From the NCBI RefSeq assembly GCF_900104395.1, contig NZ_FMXX01000024.1: 39,507 nt of DNA; one strand, written 5' to 3'. The notes beneath the pieces were generated by a model. That model was not told the DNA's origin, did no database searches, and worked only from the letters and a program-made list of their open reading frames with translations. The position numbers and the translations under genes were made by a program. Positions 25,081 through 32,398 of this stretch are shown piece by piece; positions within the stretch are counted from its first letter, which is position 1, and every line of letters begins with the position of its first letter. The stretch comes from Fusobacterium_C necrophorum (GTDB lineage: Bacteria > Fusobacteriota > Fusobacteriia > Fusobacteriales > Fusobacteriaceae).

Positions 25081-27963
25081 TTAAAATTTATATTGTACTC
25101 CTGTTGAAAACACACTGGAAGCTCGTTTTCCATCTTGGAATCGGAAATCGATATTTCCATAAATTCCAAACTCTGGATGAATTTCTTTGAATACTCCTGC
25201 ACCAAACCATGTTGTATTCTTTGCTTGTTTGATTCCTTGAAATTCTTGCTTTGTTGAATTTCCTGTATAATGTCCTTCAAAACTTAAATCTCTTCCATCT
25301 ATATTCACAGCTTGTGTTACATAACCTTGGAATTTGTAAGAATTCACATCATACTCTGCCCGTAATCCTACTAAAAAATTATGATTTTGATAATTTTTCG
25401 CAGCTGCATGAATTCCCCAAGCAGCATTGGATTCTGTAAAAGATCCTCGTCGTAATGTCTCATGAGAATAGCCAAGAAATGGAGTGATATATTTCATCTT
25501 TTTTCCAACTTCGAAATAACTGGAATATAAATAGTCTCGATGTTTCACATCTCCCATAACTGTATAGGCATGTACATCCAATAATTCTCTCTTCACTCGG
25601 CTAGACACTCTTGCTGTTCCTAATCTTCCTACTAGGTAATAATCCTTTGCAAATTGTTTTTTCCCGTAAAAAGACATTCCAAACATATCACTCTTCGCAT
25701 CCCCTGCATATTTATCAAAATTAGCATGTGCATAAGAATAAGAAAAAGCAAGTCCTAATTTTGTGCTGTCATTGATTGCCTTATCAATTCCTACTTGTCC
25801 TCCTGATACATGGGTTTTCGCGGAAGCATATCCACTTTGTTGTAGTTTTCCACTACTTCCAATAGCAGAAACCCAAGTGTTCCATTCTTTTTTCGACCTA
25901 GATAGATTTTCGATTCCTGCTAAACGATTTGATAAATCTCGATTCATATCTTGAACTTGTGAGAAAGTCAAAGCCTGAGAAGAAGCATAAATTTCTCCAG
26001 TTAATTTTTCCGTAGCCGTAGCAAAAGCAGTAGTTGCCATAGTTTGCAAAGAAGCCCCCATAGCGAGCTCTTCTGCTGTGGCCATTCCACTGGCTACTTT
26101 TTGATCCAAGTCAACAAATACTTTTTCTACGTTTTGTGCAGAATTTTTAGAAGATTCTCCTGCCTCCCCTAAATATTCTACTACATTTTGACGAGAAAGT
26201 TTTACATCCACTCCCTTTTCTGTAGTCTCTATCTTTCCAGTTACCATTCCTTGTGTTTCTACAGAATCAAATTCCCCTGCAACTGTTTTTCCACTTAATA
26301 CGGTTTGTGTTTTGCTTTCCCCAATATACCCATTATTAAGAATTCCTAAAGTTCCTCCTTGTAAATAAATATTTCCTTTTACATGTACATTGGAAGAAAA
26401 TCCGATTTGTGTATGAGATCCTGTACGAGCTGTATAATCTCCTCCAATAATCGCACTACTCCCTGTAAATGTTACCCTTCCTGCATTATCAACATTTCCT
26501 TTATTAGAAATATCCTGAAAATCTACTTCCTTTTCATCAATTAAAGTAGTTTTATTCTTATATCCTATAATACTCTTACTATGTAAAACCAGTGTTCCTG
26601 CACTTTTAACGTCAATTCCACTAGCATGAATTTTATGAACTTCTAAAGTTCCTTCTGTTACAATACTTTTTCCTTGATAACTATTATTTCCTGTCAAATG
26701 TAAGCTTCCTGCTCCAGATTTTTCTAATCCTCCCTCTCCATGAATTTCATTTTCAAAGTAAGAGACAGTTCCTTCGGGAAGTTTTGCACGAAAATATAAT
26801 TTTTCATCTATCCGATTATTCCCATCAATCTGTAACAATTCTGTTAAAAAAGCTCCCGGCCCTTTTAAAGCTCTTTCTGTATTCAACATCCCCCAACCAT
26901 ATTCTTTATTTGGTTTTGACTCAGTATATCGTGTTTCATTTTCTGAATTGGTTCTATCTGTTGTACTAAAAAGAGTTTGTCGAACCTGATCATTTGTCAT
27001 CCAATCGAATTTTTCAGCCACTAGAGCTGCCGCTCTTGCTACTCTCGGAGCTGCAAAAGAAGAACCAATTGTGCTAGAATTGCATCCTCCATCTGCTGAA
27101 ATCGACCAACGAAAAGCATCTCCTGGATAGGCCAGATGCTTTGTATAATGAACATTCTTTATTCCATTTCTATATTTTTCCACTCCAATAGCGCTAATCC
27201 AACCTTTTTCCAATTCAGGAACATATTTGGGTAGTTTTGCCTCTAAAGTAGAATCATTCACAGAAACATCCCCTGTCCCATAGTTTCCATTTGCCCAAAC
27301 AAAAATAGCTCCTTTTTCAACAAATGGTTTATATATCTGTTCAATAAAAGTTTTCATGGGATCTGTGTTGACCTCTGTTTTCTCGCTCGTCTCCTTAGTA
27401 GCACTCGCATCACTAACAGCTCCTCCAAAGGATTGATTAAAAACCTTTATTTTTTGATTTCCAAATTTTGGCAATAGTTGATGATAAAATGATGTACTAG
27501 TAGTAATCCCCTTATTCTCATCTTTCGAAGTTCCCGCTGTCACAGCAAGTGCTTTAAAAGAAACTCCCTCCATCATGGCCTCTAAAACTTGTTCTCCATG
27601 TGAATCTCCATTGGCATGATAAGAAGACTCTCTCTCTAAAATTTCAATTCCTGGATATTTTTGCTTGAGTGTGGCAGAATGAGTGATAAAATCACTATCT
27701 ATAATGGCAAGCTTTTGACTCTCCCCTTTTTTATTTCCCCTTGTATCCGTTGGGATATTTTCTGTAGAATTCTGTCGCAATTTCCATACTGTTGAAATAT
27801 TTCTTTTTTCAATATTTAGTGGCTCATTCGGTCTCACATTGGAGCCTCCATCCCCACCCCCTCCGCCTCCGCCTCCACAATTGGTACAGAGAAGAGAGGT
27901 TAAAAATAATAATAATAATTTCCCTTTCAAGTTTATAGATTCATTTTTTTTCTTTTTTTTCAT
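25081..27963 (-). CDS. S8 subtilisin-like serine protease autotransporter (fusolisin/NalP-like)
   Basis: A 960-residue secreted protease. The N-terminus is Lys-rich with a hydrophobic core, then Cys26 and Cys29 before a run of eight glycines. This recalls lipoprotein autotransporters such as NalP and SphB1, although neither Cys has a canonical lipobox (Leu or Asn precedes it). The S8 triad is Asp89 ('LAIIDSDF'), His122 ('GDSHGEQV') and Ser302 ('GSSFAAP'), with the oxyanion region 'WANGNYG' near 223-229. A passenger-associated repeat follows ('GGLEKSGAGSLHLTGNNSYQ', about 405-425). The last 270 or so residues form the beta-barrel, ending in 'QYKF' with the terminal aromatic. Homologues cleave surface proteins and host proteins. 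ATG at 27963 has AAGGAGG upstream. Confidence 0.92.
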   Translation of the reverse strand: MKKKKKNESINLKGKLLLLFLTSLLCTNCGGGGGGGGDGGSNVRPNEPLNIEKRNISTVWKLRQNSTENIPTDTRGNKKGESQKLAIIDSDFITHSATLKQKYPGIEILERESSYHANGDSHGEQVLEAMMEGVSFKALAVTAGTSKDENKGITTSTSFYHQLLPKFGNQKIKVFNQSFGGAVSDASATKETSEKTEVNTDPMKTFIEQIYKPFVEKGAIFVWANGNYGTGDVSVNDSTLEAKLPKYVPELEKGWISAIGVEKYRNGIKNVHYTKHLAYPGDAFRWSISADGGCNSSTIGSSFAAPRVARAAALVAEKFDWMTNDQVRQTLFSTTDRTNSENETRYTESKPNKEYGWGMLNTERALKGPGAFLTELLQIDGNNRIDEKLYFRAKLPEGTVSYFENEIHGEGGLEKSGAGSLHLTGNNSYQGKSIVTEGTLEVHKIHASGIDVKSAGTLVLHSKSIIGYKNKTTLIDEKEVDFQDISNKGNVDNAGRVTFTGSSAIIGGDYTARTGSHTQIGFSSNVHVKGNIYLQGGTLGILNNGYIGESKTQTVLSGKTVAGEFDSVETQGMVTGKIETTEKGVDVKLSRQNVVEYLGEAGESSKNSAQNVEKVFVDLDQKVASGMATAEELAMGASLQTMATTAFATATEKLTGEIYASSQALTFSQVQDMNRDLSNRLAGIENLSRSKKEWNTWVSAIGSSGKLQQSGYASAKTHVSGGQVGIDKAINDSTKLGLAFSYSYAHANFDKYAGDAKSDMFGMSFYGKKQFAKDYYLVGRLGTARVSSRVKRELLDVHAYTVMGDVKHRDYLYSSYFEVGKKMKYITPFLGYSHETLRRGSFTESNAAWGIHAAAKNYQNHNFLVGLRAEYDVNSYKFQGYVTQAVNIDGRDLSFEGHYTGNSTKQEFQGIKQAKNTTWFGAGVFKEIHPEFGIYGNIDFRFQDGKRASSVFSTGVQYKF

Positions 27964-28091
27964 CTATGCCTCCTTAACTAATTTTTATATAACATGCTTT
28001 TTTATGATATAATTCAATATATTTTTTATGTTTTTCTTCATTTTTGTTCTTTTTTAAGATGTATTCTTTTTAGATTATACATTACAATTTT

Positions 28092-28120
28092 ATAATACTC
28101 TTTTCTTAAAATTTATTCAA
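28092..28120 (-). promoter_or_regulatory. Candidate promoter of the S8 autotransporter
   Basis: TTGAAT (28115-28120), a 17-base spacer and TATTAT (28092-28097) on the minus strand, leaving a leader of about 120 bases. The region is very AT-rich and other pairs are possible. Confidence 0.35.
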
Positions 28121-28176
28121 TATATTTTTATCTAAACTGAAAAACATATATAAAATTTTACTTTTTCAGAAAGAAC

Positions 28177-28205
28177 TGGACAAGCAAAAAATTGAGTGCT
28201 ATAAT
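28177..28205 (+). promoter_or_regulatory. Promoter of asnA
   Basis: TGGACA (28177-28182), a 17-base spacer and TATAAT (28200-28205), about 36 bases before asnA. Confidence 0.65.
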
Positions 28206-28233
28206 AATTAACATAGAAAATTAGGGAGGCATT

Positions 28234-28263
28234 ATGTCATTATGGAATATAAATCGAAATTAG
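28234..28263 (+). CDS. Nine-codon overlapping ORF at the asnA start (possible leader)
   Basis: ATG at 28234 sits four bases after GGGAGG, a better distance than for the asnA ATG at 28242. It encodes MSLWNINRN and stops at TAG, entirely in another frame and overlapping the first asnA codons. Three of nine codons are Asn, but AAT is common in this genome. It could tune asnA initiation or be coincidental. Confidence 0.25.
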   Translation: MSLWNINRN

Positions 28264-29225
28264 GCTTATTAGACACCGAGATCGCTATCAAAAAAGTAAA
28301 AGATTTTTTTGAAAAAGAACTATCCTTAGAACTTTCTTTAATTCGAGTTTCCGCTCCTATTTTCGTAAGACCGGAAAGCGGATTGAATGACAATTTAAAT
28401 GGGATTGAAAGACCTGTTTCTTTCGACGTCAAAGCAGGAGATATTGCGGAAATCGTTCATTCTTTAGCAAAGTGGAAGAGAATGGCTCTGTATCGTTATG
28501 GAATTGAAACCTATAATGGTCTATATACGGACATGAATGCCATTCGAAGAGATGAAGACCCGGATGCTATCCATTCTTATTATGTAGACCAATGGGATTG
28601 GGAGAAAATCATTAAAAAGGAAGATAGAAATATAGAAACCTTAAAACATGTTGTGGAAGGAGTCTACTCCGCTTTACGAAAAACGGAACGATATTTGAGA
28701 ACGCAATATCCGACTCTTAGTAAAAAATTACCGGAAAAGATTACTTTTATCACAACACAAGAATTGGAAGATAAATATCCGAATCTTACTCCAAAAGAAA
28801 GAGAGCATGCCATAGCAAAGGAACACAAAGCGGTTTTTCTTATGAAAATTGGAGGAACTTTGGCTTCCGGACAAAAACATGACGGTAGAGCTCCCGACTA
28901 TGATGATTGGGAATTGAATGGAGATATTCTGGTTTGGTATGAACCTTTACAAATCGGATTGGAACTTTCCTCTATGGGAATTCGTGTTGATGAAGAATCC
29001 TTGGAAAGACAATTAAAAATTTCAGGTTTGGAAGAAAGGAAAGCTTTTCCGTTTCATCAAATGGTACTGAACAAAGAATTACCATACAGCATTGGAGGAG
29101 GAATCGGACAATCCCGGATTTGTATGTTTTTCTTGGAAAAAATTCATATCGGAGAAGTACAAGCCTCTATCTGGCCGGAAGAAATTCGTAAGGAATGTGA
29201 AGAAAAAAATATTATTTTATTGTAA
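28242..29225 (+). CDS. asnA: Aspartate-ammonia ligase (asparagine synthetase A)
   Basis: Makes asparagine from aspartate, ammonia and ATP in the cytoplasm, with a fold like class II aminoacyl-tRNA synthetases. The protein (327 aa, normal length) carries family landmarks: 'DNLNGIERPVSFD', 'EIVHSLAKWKRMAL', 'SYYVDQWDWEKII', 'GRAPDYDDW...LNGDILVWYE' and 'LSSMGIRVDEESL', ending with 'SIGGGIGQSRICMF' and 'HIGEVQASIWP'. ATG at 28242 matches the family N-terminus, although the GGGAGG is 12 bases away. The next promoter begins nine bases after the stop. Confidence 0.95.
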   Translation: MEYKSKLGLLDTEIAIKKVKDFFEKELSLELSLIRVSAPIFVRPESGLNDNLNGIERPVSFDVKAGDIAEIVHSLAKWKRMALYRYGIETYNGLYTDMNAIRRDEDPDAIHSYYVDQWDWEKIIKKEDRNIETLKHVVEGVYSALRKTERYLRTQYPTLSKKLPEKITFITTQELEDKYPNLTPKEREHAIAKEHKAVFLMKIGGTLASGQKHDGRAPDYDDWELNGDILVWYEPLQIGLELSSMGIRVDEESLERQLKISGLEERKAFPFHQMVLNKELPYSIGGGIGQSRICMFFLEKIHIGEVQASIWPEEIRKECEEKNIILL

Positions 29226-29233
29226 AAAGAGGA

Positions 29234-29262
29234 TTGACTTTTTTACAAAGAATAGGTATAAT
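29234..29262 (+). promoter_or_regulatory. Promoter of the ABC-transporter leader
   Basis: TTGACT (29234-29239), a 17-base spacer and a perfect TATAAT (29257-29262), about 35 bases before the leader ATG. A weaker second pair, TTGACT (29432-29437) and TATTAA (29454-29459) 16 bases apart, overlaps the first leader hairpin. Confidence 0.75.
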
Positions 29263-29296
29263 AAACAAAATCAGAAAATATTAGGAGGAAATAAAA

Positions 29297-29338
29297 ATGA
29301 AATCTATAGTGAGGAGAAGGCAATTTCACATGTATTAG
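29297..29338 (+). CDS. Thirteen-residue Arg-rich leader peptide (candidate attenuator)
   Basis: AGGAGG (29283-29288) is eight bases before ATG at 29297. The ORF reads MKSIVRRRQFHMY and stops at TAG. It has three consecutive arginine codons (AGG AGA AGG) and a His codon. It stands between a near-consensus promoter and two successive terminator-like hairpins, ahead of an amino-acid ABC transporter. That is the arrangement of a transcription attenuator in which ribosome stalling at scarce Arg-tRNA would permit read-through. The peptide is directly visible; the regulatory role and the arginine signal are inference. Confidence 0.6.
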   Translation: MKSIVRRRQFHMY

Positions 29339-29413
29339 AATTGAATAGCCTAGTGTCAGTGACTTTGTTTTCATTTTTATTTTATCACATTTTGTATTAA
29401 GTATATCTGAGAG

Positions 29414-29442
29414 GTCAATAGAAATATTCTATTGACTTTTTT
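29414..29442 (+). terminator. Leader terminator 1
   Basis: GTCAATAGAA (29414-29423) pairs perfectly with TTCTATTGAC (29427-29436) around a 3-base loop, followed by six T. A textbook intrinsic terminator inside the leader. Confidence 0.8.
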
Positions 29443-29463
29443 ATAAAAATGTATATTAAAACG

Positions 29464-29499
29464 AAAAACAGTTTGTCAAAAACTGTTTTTTTATTTTTT
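29464..29499 (+). terminator. Leader terminator 2
   Basis: AAAAACAGTTT (29464-29474) pairs perfectly with AAACTGTTTTT (29480-29490), 11 bp with a 5-base loop, followed by TTATTTTTT. It abuts the permease ribosome binding site, so it could also act at translation. Confidence 0.7.
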
Positions 29500-29507
29500 A
29501 GGAGGAC

Positions 29508-30185
29508 ATGGTGGAATATTTACAAACATTACAAGACATTTTTTTAGCGGAAGATCGTTATCTTTACATTCTAAACGGATTGGGATTTTCTGTGGGGGTT
29601 ACTCTTTTTGCGGCGATTTTAGGAATTTTATTGGGAATTCTGTTAGCCTTACTGAAATTATCTCAATCGAAATTCTTGTCCCAAATTGCCTTACTGTACA
29701 TTGATATTGTGCGTGGAACGCCGGCTGTTGTACAACTGATGATTTTAGCTAACATCGTTTTTGTGGGAGCCTTACGAGAAACTCCTATTTTATTGGTTGC
29801 AGGAATTGCTTTTGGAATAAATTCCGGAGCCTATGTGGCAGAAATCATTCGTGCCGGAATTGAAGGTTTGGAAAAGGGACAGACGGAGGCAGGGAGAGCT
29901 TTGGGGCTTAGCTATGCTCAAACAATGAAATTTATTATCATTCCACAGGCAATTAAAAAAATTCTTCCGGCTTTAGTCAGTGAATTCATCACGTTATTGA
30001 AAGAAACTTCCATTGTCGGATTTATTGGAGGAGTTGATTTACTGCGTTCTGCCAATATCATTACAAGTCAAACCTATCGTGGAGTGGAACCTTTATTAGC
30101 TGTCGGTATCATCTATTTAATATTGACAAGCATATTTACCATATTGATGAGAAAAGTAGAAAAGGGGTTGAAAGTCAGTGATTAG
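29508..30185 (+). CDS. Polar amino-acid ABC transporter permease
   Basis: A 225-residue inner-membrane permease of the His/Glu/Gln/Arg (PAAT) family. The N-terminal helix region (about 22-50) is followed by 'IDIVRGTPAVVQLMI', the conserved GTP-x3-Q segment. The cytoplasmic EAA loop 'EAGRALGLSYAQTMKFIIIP' contacts the ATPase. Family permeases usually work as homodimers when a single permease gene is present, as here. ATG at 29508 is only two bases from AGGAGG; the in-frame GTG at 29511 (five bases) may be the true start. It overlaps the ATPase gene by eight bases. Amino-acid specificity is not readable; the Arg-rich leader hints at arginine. Confidence 0.9.
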   Translation: MVEYLQTLQDIFLAEDRYLYILNGLGFSVGVTLFAAILGILLGILLALLKLSQSKFLSQIALLYIDIVRGTPAVVQLMILANIVFVGALRETPILLVAGIAFGINSGAYVAEIIRAGIEGLEKGQTEAGRALGLSYAQTMKFIIIPQAIKKILPALVSEFITLLKETSIVGFIGGVDLLRSANIITSQTYRGVEPLLAVGIIYLILTSIFTILMRKVEKGLKVSD

Positions 30186-30906
30186 AGTTGAACATTTAGA
30201 TAAAAATTTTGATAACTTAAAAGTGTTAAAAGATATTTCCGTAGAAATTCAAAAAGGAGATATTGTAGCAATTATAGGTCCTTCTGGAAGTGGAAAATCT
30301 ACTTTTCTTCGTTGTATCAATCGTTTAGAAGAACCCAGTGCCGGACATATTTTTATCGATGAAGAGGATTTAATGGAGGAAAATGTCGACATCAATAAAA
30401 TTCGAGCCAAAGTGGGAATGGTATTCCAACATTTCAATCTATTCCCACATATGACGGTATTGGAAAATTTGATCTTAGCACCGATACAAATCAAAAAGAT
30501 GCCAGAAGAGGAAGCCAAAGAAAAAGCAAAAGCCTTATTGGATAAAGTTGGATTATCGGATAAGGCGGAAGCCTACCCAAATCAATTGTCCGGCGGACAA
30601 AAACAAAGAATTGCCATTGCAAGAGCTTTGGCAATGGAACCGGAATTGATTCTATTCGACGAGCCGACTTCCGCCTTAGATCCTGAAATGATTAAAGAAG
30701 TGCTGGATGTTATGAGAGAATTGGCAAAAGAAGGAATGACTATGATGATAGTAACTCATGAAATGGGATTTGCTAAAAATGTAGCTAACCGTGTTTTATT
30801 TATGGAGCAGGGAGCTATCATCGAAGACTGTCATCCGAAAGAATTATTTGAACATCCGAAAAGTGAGCGTGTGAAAGATTTTTTAAATAAAGTGTTAAAT
30901 AAATAA
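30178..30906 (+). CDS. Polar amino-acid ABC transporter ATPase (GlnQ/ArtP type)
   Basis: The 242-residue ATP-binding subunit. Walker A is 'GPSGSGKST' (residues 34-42), the Q-loop 'VFQHFNLFPHMTVLEN', signature 'LSGGQ' (137-141), Walker B 'LILFDEPTSALD' (157-168) and H-loop 'IVTHEM'. 'FQHFNLFPH' and 'ANRVLFMEQGAIIE' are typical of the amino-acid importer subfamily. Translation starts at GTG 30178, eight bases inside the permease gene, so the two are coupled. It energises uptake through the permease. Confidence 0.95.
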   Translation: MIRVEHLDKNFDNLKVLKDISVEIQKGDIVAIIGPSGSGKSTFLRCINRLEEPSAGHIFIDEEDLMEENVDINKIRAKVGMVFQHFNLFPHMTVLENLILAPIQIKKMPEEEAKEKAKALLDKVGLSDKAEAYPNQLSGGQKQRIAIARALAMEPELILFDEPTSALDPEMIKEVLDVMRELAKEGMTMMIVTHEMGFAKNVANRVLFMEQGAIIEDCHPKELFEHPKSERVKDFLNKVLNK

Positions 30907-30950
30907 TTTCCGATAAAAAGAATTCTATATAAAAAAGAGGAGTGATGAAT

Positions 30951-31667
30951 ATGAAAATGATGAAATACTTTGGAATGTTTATTTTAATGGGAATGATGTC
31001 GGCAGTGATGTTTGCAAAAACTCTTTATGTGGGAACCAATGCAGAATTTGCCCCTTTTGAATATTTAGAAAAAGGAAAAATAACCGGTTTTGATATCGAA
31101 CTGATGAATGCTCTTGCAAAGGAAATGAAAATGGATATTAAAATAGAAAATATGGCATTTGACGGTCTGTTACCGGCTTTACAAATGAAAAAAGTGGATG
31201 TTGTCATTGCAGGGATGACAGAAACTCCAGAAAGAAAAAAAGCGGTTAACTTTACAAAACCTTATTTCAAGGCAAAGCAAGTTATTATTACAAAAAAAGG
31301 AAAAGATATCAAAGATTTCCAAGAATTAAGCGGAAAAAAAGTGGGCGTAATGCTTGGATTTACAGGAGATGCAGTAGTGAGTGATATTAAAGGAGCTAAA
31401 GTACAACGATTTGATGCGACTTACTCTGCCGTAATGGCTCTGGAAAATGGAAAGGTGGACGCTGTGGTTGCCGATTCCGAACCTGCTAAAAAATATATCG
31501 CAAGTTACAAAGACTTATCCATTGCTTCTGCCAAAGCGGAAGAAGAAGATTACGCAATTGCTGTTCGAAAAAATGATAAAACCTTATTGGAGAATTTGAA
31601 TAAGGCTATGGAGAAAGTAAAGGCAAACGGTACCTATGATGTTTTATTGAAAAAATATTTTAAATAG
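30951..31667 (+). CDS. Amino-acid ABC transporter substrate-binding protein
   Basis: A periplasmic solute-binding protein of family 3, 238 residues. The signal peptide is Met-rich and hydrophobic and ends 'SAVMFA' before 'KTLYVGTNAEFAPFEYLEKG', the family start of the mature protein. There is no lipobox Cys, so it is soluble, as expected for a diderm. Ligand-contact segments visible are 'ITGFDIELMNALAKEM', 'FDGLLPALQMKKVDVVIAGM', 'ERKKAVNFTKPYF' and 'VGVMLGFTGD'. I chose ATG at 30951: AAGAGGAG lies eight bases upstream, whereas GTG 30942 and ATG 30945 lie on top of it. Third gene of the transporter operon. Confidence 0.93.
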   Translation: MKMMKYFGMFILMGMMSAVMFAKTLYVGTNAEFAPFEYLEKGKITGFDIELMNALAKEMKMDIKIENMAFDGLLPALQMKKVDVVIAGMTETPERKKAVNFTKPYFKAKQVIITKKGKDIKDFQELSGKKVGVMLGFTGDAVVSDIKGAKVQRFDATYSAVMALENGKVDAVVADSEPAKKYIASYKDLSIASAKAEEEDYAIAVRKNDKTLLENLNKAMEKVKANGTYDVLLKKYFK

Positions 31668-31678
31668 AGGAGGAAAAC

Positions 31679-32386
31679 ATGAAAATTGATGTATTCTTAA
31701 CAGCGGAAGAAGCAAAAAGAAAAGAAATTCATGACAGCAATATCGTTGTCATCGATGTGTTGCGAGCAACTTCTGTTATGATTACGGCAATGGCTCATGG
31801 AGTTTCCAAAATTCACCCCTATGAAAGCATAGAAGAAGTGAGAGAAGCCTCTCTTGCTTCTTCTTTTTCAATTCTATGCGGAGAGAGAAAAGGACTTACC
31901 ATACATGGCTTTGACTATGGAAATTCTCCTCTGGAGTATCAAAAAGATAACATACGAGGTGCAGAAATGTTCATGACGACAAGTAACGGAACTCGTGCCT
32001 TACGAAATATCCATGGGCAAAATAATAGAATTTGGATTGCTTCTTTTTTAAATCTAAGCTCTATGAGTACTTTTTTAGAAACAGAGAAGAAAGACTGTAC
32101 TATTCTCTGTGCAGGAACAGAAAATCAATTTTCACTTGACGATGCTCTCTGTGCAGGAATGCTGATACAAAAATTACACTGCTATGAAAAATCGGATCTT
32201 GCTCTTGCCTTAGAAAGGCTTGCAAAAAATTCAAAAAATATAGCTGAAAGTCTGCATGCTGCAAAACATTATCGCTATTTAAAAAGTATCGGCTTGGAAA
32301 AAGATTTGGAATTTTGCTGCACTCCGGATCAGTATTCCCTTCTTTTGGAGTACGATCCGAACACAAACTCCATTTGTTCCATATAA
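31679..32386 (+). CDS. ComB-family 2-phosphosulfolactate phosphatase-like protein
   Basis: 235 residues of the ComB family, Mg-dependent phosphatases named for 2-phosphosulfolactate hydrolysis in coenzyme M synthesis. Motifs are 'VVIDVLRATSVM' (23-34), 'LCGERKGLTIHGFDYGNSPLEY' (66-87) and 'FMTTSNGTRAL' (98-108). Coenzyme M is not expected in a fusobacterium, so the real substrate is unknown, perhaps another phosphoester of a small acid. GAGGAGG precedes the ATG. It starts 11 bases after the binding-protein gene and probably belongs to that operon. It ends 12 bases from the convergent jetD with no clear terminator between them. Confidence 0.85.
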   Translation: MKIDVFLTAEEAKRKEIHDSNIVVIDVLRATSVMITAMAHGVSKIHPYESIEEVREASLASSFSILCGERKGLTIHGFDYGNSPLEYQKDNIRGAEMFMTTSNGTRALRNIHGQNNRIWIASFLNLSSMSTFLETEKKDCTILCAGTENQFSLDDALCAGMLIQKLHCYEKSDLALALERLAKNSKNIAESLHAAKHYRYLKSIGLEKDLEFCCTPDQYSLLLEYDPNTNSICSI

Positions 32387-32398
32387 AGCACTTCTTTG

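Larger units (their letters stand above)
29339..29507 (+). other. Leader region between the leader peptide and the ABC permease
   Basis: No further coding is supported here. It holds a weak GTCAGTGAC element near 29360 and two terminator-like hairpins (29414-29442 and 29464-29499), ending at the permease ribosome binding site AGGAGG (29500-29505). A short pairing between the leader-peptide 3' codons (GGCAATT) and AATTG...GCC downstream could form a competing stem. Confidence 0.5.

Noticed and set aside
27840..27890. Poly-Gly coding tract as a phase-variable repeat
   Set aside because: The codons are mixed GGA/GGC/GGG/GGT rather than a pure repeat, so slippage is unlikely.
29226..29507. T-box riboswitch ahead of the ABC transporter
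   Set aside because: No T-box sequence or specifier stem is present; a leader peptide with tandem terminators fits better.
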